31,784 nt of DNA from RHKX01 sp035759925 (GTDB lineage Bacteria > Actinomycetota > Thermoleophilia > Solirubrobacterales > 70-9). Below are positions 1-7,325 of the stretch, piece by piece. The notes beneath the pieces are model-generated. The model was not told the DNA's origin, made no database searches, and was given only the letters and a program-made list of their open reading frames with translations. Numbering within the stretch: the first letter of the stretch is position 1; the number at the start of each line of letters is the position of its first letter. The position numbers and the translations under genes were made by a program. The stretch is taken from NCBI GenBank assembly GCA_035759925.1, contig DASTTY010000048.1, positions 1 through 31,784 of the forward strand, given 5' to 3'.

Positions 1-641
1 AGCTTCTCGACGACGTGGACCGGGATCCGGATCGTCCTCGCCTTGTCGGCGAGGGCACGGGCGATCGCCTGGCGGATCCACCAGGTCGCGTACGTCGAGA
101 ACTTGAAGCCCTTGCGGTAGTCGAACTTCTCGGCGGCGCGAACCAGCCCCAGCGTCCCCTCCTGGATCAAGTCGAGGAACGGCAGACCCTGGTTGCGGTA
201 GTTCTTGGCGATCGAGACGACGAGCCGGAGGTTCGACTCGACCATCTTCTCCTTGGCCGCGAGGTCGCCGCGCTCGATCCGCTTCGCGAGCTCGACCTCC
301 TCGGCCGCGGTCAGCAGCCGCACCTTGCCGATGTCCTTGAGGAAGAGCTGCAGCGAGTCGGTCGTCATGTCCGGCTTCAGGTCGATCGTCGTCTTCGACC
401 GCCGCTTGCCGCGCTTGCCGTCGTCGCGCTCCGGCGCGGTGGCCTGCGCGGGATCGACGTCCTCGACGAGCTCGATGCCCGACCGCTCCAGGTGGCCGTA
501 GAGCTCCTCGATGTCGCCCTCGTCCACGTCGACCTCGGAGACCGCAGAGGCGATCTCGCCGAAGGTCAGCACTCCGACCTGCTGGCCCTTGCTCAGCAGG
601 TTCTTCACCTCTTCAAGTTCCTGAAGCTCAGCTACAAGCAT
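1..641 (-). CDS. rpoD: Principal RNA polymerase sigma factor (sigma70/RpoD), 3' end beyond the window
   Basis: Housekeeping-type sigma factor that directs core RNA polymerase to -10/-35 promoters. 213 residues are visible. Residues about 15-60 resemble region 1.1 and are followed by a basic linker. Region 1.2 (DSLQLFLKDIGKVRLL) follows, then regions 2.1-2.4 with the hallmark stretches VESNLRLVVSIAKNYRNQG, DLIQEGTLGLVRAAEKFDY and FSTYATWWIRQAI. Regions 3 and 4 lie beyond base 1. The ATG at 641 is chosen because AGAGGA (648-653, minus strand) sits 6 nt upstream and a consensus-like promoter lies further up. The presence of region 1.1 favours a primary rather than an alternative sigma factor; the name RpoD (SigA/HrdB type) is by family. 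Confidence 0.93.
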   Translation of the reverse strand, partial: MLVAELQELEEVKNLLSKGQQVGVLTFGEIASAVSEVDVDEGDIEELYGHLERSGIELVEDVDPAQATAPERDDGKRGKRRSKTTIDLKPDMTTDSLQLFLKDIGKVRLLTAAEEVELAKRIERGDLAAKEKMVESNLRLVVSIAKNYRNQGLPFLDLIQEGTLGLVRAAEKFDYRKGFKFSTYATWWIRQAIARALADKARTIRIPVHVVEK

Positions 642-835
642 TCCGCGTCCTCTTGCTCCGTTCCTTTGGTTCCGTCAATCTCTGGGGTCCGTGCGTCGCA
701 TCGGCCCGTTGCCTGTCTCATCGGCGCCGATGCTCTCGGCATGAGCCGTGGCCGCATGTCTGACCGAATCCCGCCATCCGATCGCGTGCCCCGTTCTCCG
801 TATGTGTCGCCGGCGTCAGGCGTACCCCGCAGGGA
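642..835 (-). other. Predicted 5' leader of rpoD (about 194 nt)
   Basis: This is the sequence between the predicted start site and the rpoD ATG. It holds a 14-bp perfect palindrome at 719-732 (CATCGGCGCCGATG), which overlaps an alternative hairpin, GCCGA(726-730)/TCGGC(736-740); the two folds exclude each other. I see no known riboswitch. From the promoter on to 1011 I recognise no gene. Confidence 0.3.
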
Positions 836-841
836 TTTGCA

Positions 842-870
842 ATTCTACGTACTTTACTTTCTGAAGTCAA
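842..870 (-). promoter_or_regulatory. Sigma70-type promoter for rpoD
   Basis: On the minus strand TTGACT (870-865) is separated by exactly 17 nt from TAGAAT (847-842), within the only markedly AT-rich patch of the intergenic region. It points at rpoD and predicts a transcript start near 835. This is the best consensus promoter I see in the window. Start site and use are inferred. Confidence 0.7.
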
Positions 871-1011
871 GCCCTGATCGGGCCATCTCACGACCGATCC
901 AAGGTCCGCTACACCGCCATCCTTACCCGGTTACACCGAATAACGCGGCGGAATGCGGGTAGTTGCGGTCCGGCTGCGCGTCCATCCTTCAAACCCGGTG
1001 AAATAGCTCCA

Positions 1012-1371
1012 ATGAGCGGCACTGACAAAGACCCCGAAGCGGGCGCCGGCGACCCCCGCGAGGCCGCCGACGAGCCGCCTCCGCAGGCCGGCGTTCTCGG
1101 CAACCTGCCGAAGAAGCGCCCCGCCGTCCGCAGCCCCCGGCGGAGCGCCGGGAAGCGGGCGAGCGGCAGCGAACAGCAACCGCCGCAGCCGCGCAAGCCG
1201 CCGCCTCCGCCGCGGCGGGAGCCCGAGCGAGCCCCTGAGCACTCGCCCGCGGCCGACCTCGAGGGCCTGGCGCGCGGCGGGATCGCGATCGCGGGCGGGG
1301 CCGCGTCGCTCGGCCTGCGGATCGCCGGCCGCGCCGCGGCGGCCCTGCGCGATGCCGTCGAACGTCGTTGA
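1012..1371 (+). CDS. Proline-rich small protein, unknown function
   Basis: 119 residues. The first 85 are low-complexity, rich in Pro, Arg, Glu and Ala, and probably disordered. Residues about 85-112 form a small Gly/Ala-rich amphipathic or weakly hydrophobic stretch (LARGGIAIAGGAASLGLRIA) that could touch membrane. The ATG is preceded by GGTGAAA about 10 nt upstream. Its TGA overlaps the TTG start of the next gene by 3 nt, so the two are probably co-translated. This suggests a partner or accessory of the YihY protein. I recognise no family. Confidence 0.6.
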   Translation: MSGTDKDPEAGAGDPREAADEPPPQAGVLGNLPKKRPAVRSPRRSAGKRASGSEQQPPQPRKPPPPPRREPERAPEHSPAADLEGLARGGIAIAGGAASLGLRIAGRAAAALRDAVERR

Positions 1372-2267
1372 GGCAGCGAACGAACCGATCGGTAACCGCC
1401 TTCTGGCGGCGCGCGTACGAGGAGAACATCACCGGGATGGCGGCAATGGTCGCCTACAACCTGATGCTCTCGGTCTTCCCGTTCGCGCTGCTGTTGCTGT
1501 TCATCACCGGCAAGCTGCTGCAAAGCCCCGACGTCCAGGCGACGATCCTCCGCGACCTCGGCGAGCTCTTCCCCTCGACCGAGCAGGAGACGCTGCGATC
1601 GACGCTCGACCAGCTCCGGACCAACTCGACCGAGATCGGGATCGTCGCGATCGTCGCCGGGCTCTGGATCGGCGCCTCGTTCTGGGGTGCCATGGACACG
1701 GCCTTCTGCCGGATCTACCACGTCGAGTGCCGCGGCTGGCTCGCCCAGAAGCGGTTTTCGCTGATCATGCTCGCCGTCGTCGCCTTCTTCCTCGCCGCGA
1801 GCGTCGCCGTCCCGGCGCTCGAGTCGCTGCTCGTCTCCGGCGTCGAGGACCTGCCGCTGGGGCTCTCCCGCGTCGATTGGCTCCTCAACGTCCTCGTCAT
1901 CGCCGGCGGTCTGCTGATCAGCTTCCTGATCCTCTGCCTGATCTACTGGGCGGTCCCGAAGGGCCATCTGCCGTGGCGCGCGGTCTGGCCGGGCGCCCTG
2001 TTCATGGCGATCGCGGGCGGGATCGCCAACACGATCTTCCCGCTCTACCTGGTCAACATCTCAACGGTCGGCGAGTTCGGCCGGATCGTCAGCTTCGTCC
2101 TGATCGCCCTGATCTGGTTCTACGCGCTCGCGCTCGGCCTGCTCGCGGGGGCCGTCGTCAACGCCCTCCGCTACGAGCTCCACGACACCGGGACGCTGCG
2201 CGGCATGACCGCCGACTTCCCGGTTCAGCGGCCCGCCGAGGAGCGCGAGCACGACTGGCTGCCCTGA
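1368..2267 (+). CDS. YihY/BrkB family inner-membrane protein
   Basis: 299 residues, normal for the family. An N-terminal helix (FWRRAYEENITGMAAMVAYN) precedes about six membrane spans, including YNLMLSVFPFALLLLFITG, the stretch around LIMLAVVAFFLAASVAVPAL, and the final pair near FVLIALIWFYALALGLLAGA. The early motif YNLMLSVFPF and the C-terminal WFYALALGLLAGAVVNA are characteristic. The start is TTG at 1368, overlapping the upstream TGA as TTGA, which implies translational coupling. The family was once annotated as ribonuclease BN, which is wrong for YihY; its transport role is unsettled. Confidence 0.88.
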   Translation: MRQRTNRSVTAFWRRAYEENITGMAAMVAYNLMLSVFPFALLLLFITGKLLQSPDVQATILRDLGELFPSTEQETLRSTLDQLRTNSTEIGIVAIVAGLWIGASFWGAMDTAFCRIYHVECRGWLAQKRFSLIMLAVVAFFLAASVAVPALESLLVSGVEDLPLGLSRVDWLLNVLVIAGGLLISFLILCLIYWAVPKGHLPWRAVWPGALFMAIAGGIANTIFPLYLVNISTVGEFGRIVSFVLIALIWFYALALGLLAGAVVNALRYELHDTGTLRGMTADFPVQRPAEEREHDWLP

Positions 2268-2279
2268 GTTCCCGTCAAC

Positions 2280-3170
2280 TCATCGCAGGCCTGCGACTGC
2301 TTCGCGCATCGCTTGATCCAGAGGGGTGGGGGCGATGTCGAAGAGCTCCATCCCGCTCGGATCCTCGACGACGGTCTCGGTCGACAGTCCCTCGATCAGG
2401 GGCATCGCGACGCCGGCGTCGACGGGCGTCACCAATCCGATCCAGTACGAGCTGAGCCGGGGTGAGAGGATCGGCAGGCCGATGCGGGGACGCGGGCGTC
2501 TGCCCTGGGCCCGTGCACAGAGATCGAGGAGTCCACCGTAGGTCGTCAGCTCGGCGCCGCCGATCTCGATCTCGCGGCCCTCGGAGGCGGAGACGTCGAG
2601 TGCCCGCGCGAGGTATTCGACGACGTCATCGGCCGCGATCGGCTGAGTGCGGGTCGATGTCCAGCTCGGCGTCACCATCGCCGGCAGCCGACGCACGAGG
2701 TAGGCGATCGTTCGCAGCGACTCGCTGCCCTGACCGATCACGATCGCCGCTCGGAAGTAGGTCAGCGGGATCTCCGTCGAGGCGAGGCCGGCCGCGGTCT
2801 CGTGACGGGAGCGCAGGTGTGCTGAGGTCGGCTCGCCGAGGCCGCCGAGGTAGATGATCCGCTGAACTCCGCCCGCCCGGGCCGCCTCGGCGAAGTTGCG
2901 CGCCCCGCGCCGGTCGCGCTCGGCGAAATCGGAACCGCCCCCGCGCCCCATCGAATGAACGAGGTAGTAGGCCGTGTTGACGCCGGTCAGCGCTGAATCG
3001 AGAGTAGATCGATCGAGGACATCGCCACGGACGATCTCGCATCGCTCGTCGAGCCTTCCGGCCGCCGCCTCGGGGTCTCGGGCCAAGCAGCGGACGTCCC
3101 GTCCCTCCTCGGCGAGCCGCCCCGCGAGCAGTCCGCCGATGTATCCGGTCGCACCAGCGATCAGCAGCAC
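2280..3170 (-). CDS. NmrA-like / atypical SDR NAD(P)-binding protein
   Basis: About 296 residues. The dinucleotide-binding motif GATGYIGG is at residues about 7-14 of a Rossmann fold, followed by CLARDPE, the acidic turn GDVLD, and YYLVHSMG. A later stretch, AAIVIGQGSESLRTI, is typical of the atypical SDR group of NmrA/YbjT-like reductases and sensors. The start is taken as GTG at 3170 because the frame runs back into glpX and this GTG puts the glycine motif at the usual place. It begins 10 nt after the glpX stop, so it is the last gene of a three-gene operon. Substrate unknown. Confidence 0.82.
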   Translation of the reverse strand: MLLIAGATGYIGGLLAGRLAEEGRDVRCLARDPEAAAGRLDERCEIVRGDVLDRSTLDSALTGVNTAYYLVHSMGRGGGSDFAERDRRGARNFAEAARAGGVQRIIYLGGLGEPTSAHLRSRHETAAGLASTEIPLTYFRAAIVIGQGSESLRTIAYLVRRLPAMVTPSWTSTRTQPIAADDVVEYLARALDVSASEGREIEIGGAELTTYGGLLDLCARAQGRRPRPRIGLPILSPRLSSYWIGLVTPVDAGVAMPLIEGLSTETVVEDPSGMELFDIAPTPLDQAMREAVAGLR

Positions 3171-3180
3171 GATCCGACGG

Positions 3181-4197
3181 CTACCCGTAAAGCCCGCCGG
3201 TGACCTCGCGCAGCTTGCCGCCGTCGTGGCGGCCGCTGATCCGGCGCACGGTGCCGGACCGGGAGCGCATGACCAGCGACTCGGTGGTCGCATGGCTGGC
3301 GCCGTGGTAGCGGACGCCCTGGAGGAGATCGCCGTCGGTGACCCCGCTGGCGGCGAAGAACGCATCGTTGCCGCCGACGAGGTCGTCGACCTCGAGGACG
3401 CGGTCGAGGTCGTAGCCGGCGTCGACGGCGGCCTGCCGCTCGTCGTCGTCGCGAGGCCAGAGGCGACCGAGCATCTGGCCGCCCAGGCACTTGATCGCAG
3501 CGGCCGAGATGACGCCCTCCGGCGTGCCGCCGATACCCCAGAGGAGGTCCACCCCGGTCCCGTCCATGACCGCGAGCAGCGCGGCGGAGACGTCGCCGTC
3601 GGTGATGAACCGGATCCGGCCGCCGGCCTCGCGGATCTGCCGGACGCCCTCGGCATGACGCTCGCGATCGAGGATCACGGTAGTGATCTCACTCGGGCTG
3701 ACGCCGCGCTCGGCGGCGACGCGCTTGACGACGTCGCCGACCGGCTCGTCGAGCGACAGGCTCGAGGCGATCTCGGGGCCACCGGCGAGCTTCTCCATGT
3801 AGACGCAGGGGCCGGGGTCGAACATCGTCCCGCGCTCGGCGAGGGCGATCACCGCGAGCGAGCCGGGGCGACCCTGCGCGCAGAGCCGGGTGCCCTCGAG
3901 CGGATCGACGGCGATGTCGACGCGGGGCGGGCTGCCGTCCCCGATCTCCTCGCCGTTGAAGAGCATCGGCGCCTCGTCCTTCTCGCCCTCGCCGATGACG
4001 ACGATGCCGTCCATCGCAACCGTGTTGATGAGCAGCCGCATCGCGTCCACGGCGGCCCCGTCGGCGGCCTCCTTGTCGCCGCGGCCGACCCAGCGGGCTG
4101 CCGCCAGCGCCGCCGCCTCGGTGACGCGGACGAGCTCGAGCGCGAGGTTGCGGTCGGGCTTCGTGCCCGGTCGGTTGTCCTTCGAGATCACGCCCAT
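3181..4197 (-). CDS. glpX: Class II fructose-1,6-bisphosphatase
   Basis: Hydrolyses fructose 1,6-bisphosphate to fructose 6-phosphate in gluconeogenesis. 338 residues, normal length. The metal-binding and catalytic signatures are intact: DGIVVIGEGEKDEAP (63-77) and DIAVDPLEGT (94-103). FFAASGVTDGDLLQGVRY follows in the C-terminal part. ATG at 4197 lies 13 nt after the stop of the membrane protein gene. In Actinobacteria GlpX is usually the only or main FBPase (family knowledge). Confidence 0.95.
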   Translation of the reverse strand: MGVISKDNRPGTKPDRNLALELVRVTEAAALAAARWVGRGDKEAADGAAVDAMRLLINTVAMDGIVVIGEGEKDEAPMLFNGEEIGDGSPPRVDIAVDPLEGTRLCAQGRPGSLAVIALAERGTMFDPGPCVYMEKLAGGPEIASSLSLDEPVGDVVKRVAAERGVSPSEITTVILDRERHAEGVRQIREAGGRIRFITDGDVSAALLAVMDGTGVDLLWGIGGTPEGVISAAAIKCLGGQMLGRLWPRDDDERQAAVDAGYDLDRVLEVDDLVGGNDAFFAASGVTDGDLLQGVRYHGASHATTESLVMRSRSGTVRRISGRHDGGKLREVTGGLYG

Positions 4198-4210
4198 GGC
4201 AAGGTTCGGC

Positions 4211-4705
4211 TCAGACCGTACCCGGAGCCTTCCGGGGACGGTCTCCGGTCTCCTCCATCGATCGGCCGATCCCGGCGGCGGCGATCCCGAGCGCCGCGAA
4301 CAGCGCGACGTAGTAGCCGATCATCTTCGTGATCCCGATCTCCTGGTTGCCGGAGCCGGGCGGGTCGATCAGCCCGTTGTAGGCGATCAGCACGAAGGCG
4401 GTGAAGCCGACCGTCATCGTCATCTCGCCGGGCGGCCACGAGAGCTTGTTGCCGCGGACGACGATCCAGGCGAGGATCCACGGGGCCGCGGCGGCGGCGA
4501 GCAGCAACCAGCGGAGGACCGGGAAGGTCTGAAAGCCGGTGCATTTGAACTCGAAGTCGCCACAGAGGAAGCCGTCGCCGCCCACCTCCTCCCGTGACGG
4601 GCCGTGGGCGAGGCCGAACCAGGGCAGGAAGAGGACCGAGATCACGAGCAGCGCCGAAGCCACCAGCCCCAGCCACTCCGAGCGCGAGAGCTTCGAGAAG
4701 TCCAT
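4211..4705 (-). CDS. Small four-helix membrane protein, unknown function
   Basis: 164 residues. There are four hydrophobic stretches: after EWLGLVASALLVISVLFLPWF, around WLLLAAAAAPWILAWIVV, TMTVGFTAFVLIAYN and MIGYYVALFAALGIAAAGIG. The loop after helix 1 has a Cys pair (CGDFEFKC) likely to face outside. I chose ATG at 4705 over TTG at 4714 because TAGGTT (4719-4714, minus) lies 8 nt upstream and would give a leaderless mRNA beginning at this ATG. First gene of the operon with glpX. No family recognised. Confidence 0.72.
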   Translation of the reverse strand: MDFSKLSRSEWLGLVASALLVISVLFLPWFGLAHGPSREEVGGDGFLCGDFEFKCTGFQTFPVLRWLLLAAAAAPWILAWIVVRGNKLSWPPGEMTMTVGFTAFVLIAYNGLIDPPGSGNQEIGITKMIGYYVALFAALGIAAAGIGRSMEETGDRPRKAPGTV

Positions 4706-4713
4706 GCTCGGCA

Positions 4714-4719
4714 AACCTA
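4714..4719 (-). promoter_or_regulatory. -10-like hexamer TAGGTT, leaderless start
   Basis: TAGGTT ends 8 nt before the ATG of the membrane protein gene at 4705 and there is no convincing Shine-Dalgarno. It fits the TANNNT-to-start spacing seen at other first genes in this window. Confidence 0.45.
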
Positions 4720-4751
4720 TCCGAACGCCCGCCGGCCGGTGCAGGCAGGCC

Positions 4752-4782
4752 GCGACGGGGCCGGCGCTGCCGGCCCCGTCGC
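4752..4782 (-). terminator. 14-bp perfect hairpin ending the egt/transporter unit
   Basis: GCGACGGGGCCGGC (4752-4765) is perfectly complementary to 4769-4782, with a 3-nt loop (GCT). It begins 23 nt after the stop of the binding-protein gene. No T-run follows, as is common for terminators of GC-rich Actinobacteria. A smaller 5-bp hairpin (4790-4802) precedes it. Confidence 0.75.
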
Positions 4783-4805
4783 TATCCGCCGCCCTTCGGG
4801 CGCCC

Positions 4806-5795
4806 TCAGTTGGTGTAGCCGGCCTCCTGCAGGTACTCGGCGGCGACGTCCTCGGGCTTCTCCTTGTCGACGTCGACGCGGGCGTTGAGCTCCTGCATGA
4901 CCTCGAGCGTCAGACCCTCCTGGACCTTCTCGATCGTGGCCTGATAGTCGGGACCGGCGTCCTCGGCGACCTTCGCATCGGAGATGAAGATCACGTTGCC
5001 GGCCGGAAGCACGCCCTTGTCGTCCTCGAGCAGCGTGTACTTGTCGCTGTCGACGAACAGCTGGGCGTCGCTCGTGAACAGAATCGACAGGTCGGCATCG
5101 CCCTTGTCGAGCACCTCGTAGCGCAGGCCGATGTCGATCGGCGTGAACTTCGCGAACTGCAGCCCGTAGTACTTCTCGAGCCCGGCGAGGCAGTCGATCC
5201 GCTGCCGGCACTCGGGGGAGCCGGCGAGCGTCAGGTCCTGCGACTTGCCCTCGAGGTCGGAGATCGTCGAGACGCCGAGGTCGTCGGCGGTCGAGGTCAG
5301 CAGCCCGACCGCGTTCGCGTCCGCGAACGGCGTCGGCGTGAACGCCGTCAGACCGAGCTTCTCGAAGTCGGGCTGGGCCTGGTCGACAGCTTCCTGGGCG
5401 TCCGAGGGCACGTCCTCGGGCGGAGTGTCGAAGAACGACGTCAGCGCGGTCGAGGTGTACTCCGGATAACCGCTGATCTCACCGTCCTCGAGCGCCTTCA
5501 GCGCGACCTGCTCGGAGCCGAGGTTGAGGTCGGTGGAGACGTCGTAGCCGGCGGCCTCGAGCGCCTGCGAGTAGATCTCGCCGAGGATGAACTGCTCGGT
5601 GAAGTTCTTCGAGCCGATCGTCAGCTTGACGCCGTTGTTGTCCGGGTTCTCCACGATCAGGTTGCCGCTGTCGGAACCCGTCGAGTCGGCCTCCGTCGAC
5701 GTACCGTCATCGCTGCCGCAGGCCGCGATCGCGATCGCGGCCGCGAGCACGGTCAGTAGGGCGAGAACCCCCCGCAGTCGGGTCGTGTGACGCAT
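4806..5795 (-). CDS. Quaternary-amine ABC transporter, lipoprotein substrate-binding protein (OpuC/ProX type)
   Basis: Captures the substrate outside the membrane and delivers it to the permeases. 329 residues. A lipoprotein signal peptide has a basic start, the core LALLTVLAAAIAIAA and lipobox Cys26, followed by an acidic/Ser linker. The mature part opens with LTIGSKNFTEQFILGEI and continues with GEISGYPEYTSTAL, both typical of the OpuC-type betaine/choline-binding family, then EYLQEAGYTN at the end. ATG at 5795 has GGGAGGA (5805-5811) 9 nt upstream. It is last in the cluster, separated from permease 2 by 57 nt containing a hairpin. The ligand could be ergothioneine, hercynine, glycine betaine or choline; sequence alone does not decide. 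Confidence 0.9.
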   Translation of the reverse strand: MRHTTRLRGVLALLTVLAAAIAIAACGSDDGTSTEADSTGSDSGNLIVENPDNNGVKLTIGSKNFTEQFILGEIYSQALEAAGYDVSTDLNLGSEQVALKALEDGEISGYPEYTSTALTSFFDTPPEDVPSDAQEAVDQAQPDFEKLGLTAFTPTPFADANAVGLLTSTADDLGVSTISDLEGKSQDLTLAGSPECRQRIDCLAGLEKYYGLQFAKFTPIDIGLRYEVLDKGDADLSILFTSDAQLFVDSDKYTLLEDDKGVLPAGNVIFISDAKVAEDAGPDYQATIEKVQEGLTLEVMQELNARVDVDKEKPEDVAAEYLQEAGYTN

Positions 5796-5821
5796 CTCGT
5801 CGTGTCCTCCCTGTTGCCACG

Positions 5822-5838
5822 CCGCGGTACCTCCGCGG
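5822..5838 (-). other. Intercistronic hairpin between permease 2 and the binding protein
   Basis: CCGCGG (5822-5827) pairs with CCGCGG (5833-5838) around a 5-nt loop, in the only sizeable gap inside the transporter genes. Such hairpins may stabilise or separate the binding-protein message; that role is inferred. Confidence 0.4.
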
Positions 5839-5852
5839 GCTGAGTGATGATC

Positions 5853-6590
5853 CTATGCGCTCGCGCGGGCGGCAGCGCGCTGGAGGACGAGGCCGCGCGG
5901 CGTCAGCAGCCTCTGCAGGCCGGCGAGGATCAACTCGAAGGTGAGCGCCAGCAGCGCGACGACGATCGCGCCGGCGATCACACCCTCGTCCCCGTACAGG
6001 GCCGGACCGAGGATCAGATCGCCGAGCGTCTTGACGCCGGCGAGGGAGCCGATCGTCGACGTCGCGATGATGTTGACCATCGCCGTCCGGACGCCGCCCA
6101 TGATCGTCGGGATCGCGAGCGGCAGCTCGACCCGGGCGATGATCGCGAGCTCGCTCATCCCCATCCCCCGGGCCGCGTCGACGACGCCGCGGTCGACCTG
6201 GCGCACCCCGACGAACGCGTTGGTGAGGATCGGCGGGATGCCGAGGATGGTGACCGCGATCGTGACGTTGAGGTTGCCGGTCCCGATGAAGGCGACCATC
6301 AGCGCGATCAGGGCGAGCTCGGGGATCGCGCGGCCGGCATTGCCGACCGCGACCGCGAGGAACTCACCGACCCCGCGGTGGCCGAGCCAGAGCCCGAGCG
6401 GCAGCGCGATCGCCGTGGCGAGGAGGAGCGCGACGACGCTGATCGCGATCTGGGTGCCCGCCAGGTCCCAGATCTGATCGAGGCCGCCGATCTGACCGCC
6501 GGCCTGGACCGACTCGCGCTGATTGAAGATGAAGTCGATGGCACCGCCGAACGAGCCGAGGAAAGCGGGCACGAGCGGCGCGGCGATCAA
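5853..6590 (-). CDS. Quaternary-amine ABC transporter permease 2 (OpuC/ProW type)
   Basis: About 245 residues with several membrane spans. The region GRAIPELALIALMVAFIGTG and the loop VVDAARGMGMSELAIIARVELPLAIPTIMGG form the EAA-type motif that contacts the ATPase. The proposed start is TTG at 6590, overlapping the stop of permease 1 (TTGA). A GTG at 6572 is the alternative. It carries a short N-terminal extension (FNQRESVQAGGQIGG) before the first spans. It forms the heterodimeric channel with permease 1. Confidence 0.88.
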   Translation of the reverse strand: MIAAPLVPAFLGSFGGAIDFIFNQRESVQAGGQIGGLDQIWDLAGTQIAISVVALLLATAIALPLGLWLGHRGVGEFLAVAVGNAGRAIPELALIALMVAFIGTGNLNVTIAVTILGIPPILTNAFVGVRQVDRGVVDAARGMGMSELAIIARVELPLAIPTIMGGVRTAMVNIIATSTIGSLAGVKTLGDLILGPALYGDEGVIAGAIVVALLALTFELILAGLQRLLTPRGLVLQRAAARASA

Positions 6591-7321
6591 AGCGCACGCA
6601 CCTTCCGCCACGGCGCGATGAAGCGCTGCGCGAGGACGAGGAGCCCGTCGAAGCTGATCGCCAGCGCGACCGCGAGGACGCTGCCGAAGACGATGTTCGT
6701 CTTGAAGACGTCGCGCTGGATGCCCTCGTTGTAGAGGATCTCGCCGAGCCCGCCGGCGCCGGCGAAGATCGCCAGCGTCGCGATCGCGACGGTCGAGACG
6801 GTGGCAATCCGGATGCCGGCGATGATCTCGGGGACGGCGAGCGGGATCTCGACCCGCCAGAGCAGCTGCCGGTCGGTCATCCCCATCCCCCGGCCGGCGT
6901 CCCTCGCCGCGTCGGGGACGTTGGCGAGGCCGGAGTTGGCGTTCCGGTAGATGATCTGGAGGTTGTAGAGCGACAGCGCGATCAGCGCGGTGACGGTGCC
7001 GCGGCCGGTGATCGGCAGCAACAGCAGGAACAGGGCGATGCTCGGGATCGTGTAGAGGACGCCGGTGGTGCCGATGAAGACCGGGATCAGCCAGCGGCGG
7101 CCGTGGGAAACGATCGCGAGGGCCATCGCGACGACGAAGCCGGCGAGCACCGATGCGAGGACGAGGACGATGTGCTCGAGGAACGGCGAGACGTAGTCGT
7201 CGATGTTGTCGATCACGAAGCCCGGGCAGAAGGCGTCGTTCTTGCCCTCGCACGTCGTCGCGCCGCTGCCGGCCTCACGAATCTGGACCTGGGCGAGCAG
7301 CGGCAGGACGAACCCGAGCAT
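6587..7321 (-). CDS. Quaternary-amine ABC transporter permease 1 (OpuC/ProW type)
   Basis: 244 residues. After a first hydrophobic segment there is an unusual external stretch with two Cys (GATTCEGKNDAFCPGF), then the canonical core. YTIPSIALFLLLLPITGRG and the EAA-type loop DAARDAGRGMGMTDRQLLWR are clear. ATG at 7321 lies 4 nt after the ATPase stop, and its TGA overlaps the next start. The Cys pair is not a standard feature I know for this family. Confidence 0.9.
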   Translation of the reverse strand: MLGFVLPLLAQVQIREAGSGATTCEGKNDAFCPGFVIDNIDDYVSPFLEHIVLVLASVLAGFVVAMALAIVSHGRRWLIPVFIGTTGVLYTIPSIALFLLLLPITGRGTVTALIALSLYNLQIIYRNANSGLANVPDAARDAGRGMGMTDRQLLWRVEIPLAVPEIIAGIRIATVSTVAIATLAIFAGAGGLGEILYNEGIQRDVFKTNIVFGSVLAVALAISFDGLLVLAQRFIAPWRKVRAL

Positions 7322-7325
7322 CGGC

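Noticed and set aside
2283..2296. 14-bp palindrome TCGCAGGCCTGCGA at the end of the NAD(P)-binding gene
   Set aside because: No loop is possible without losing central pairs, and it lies within codons; too weak to call a terminator.
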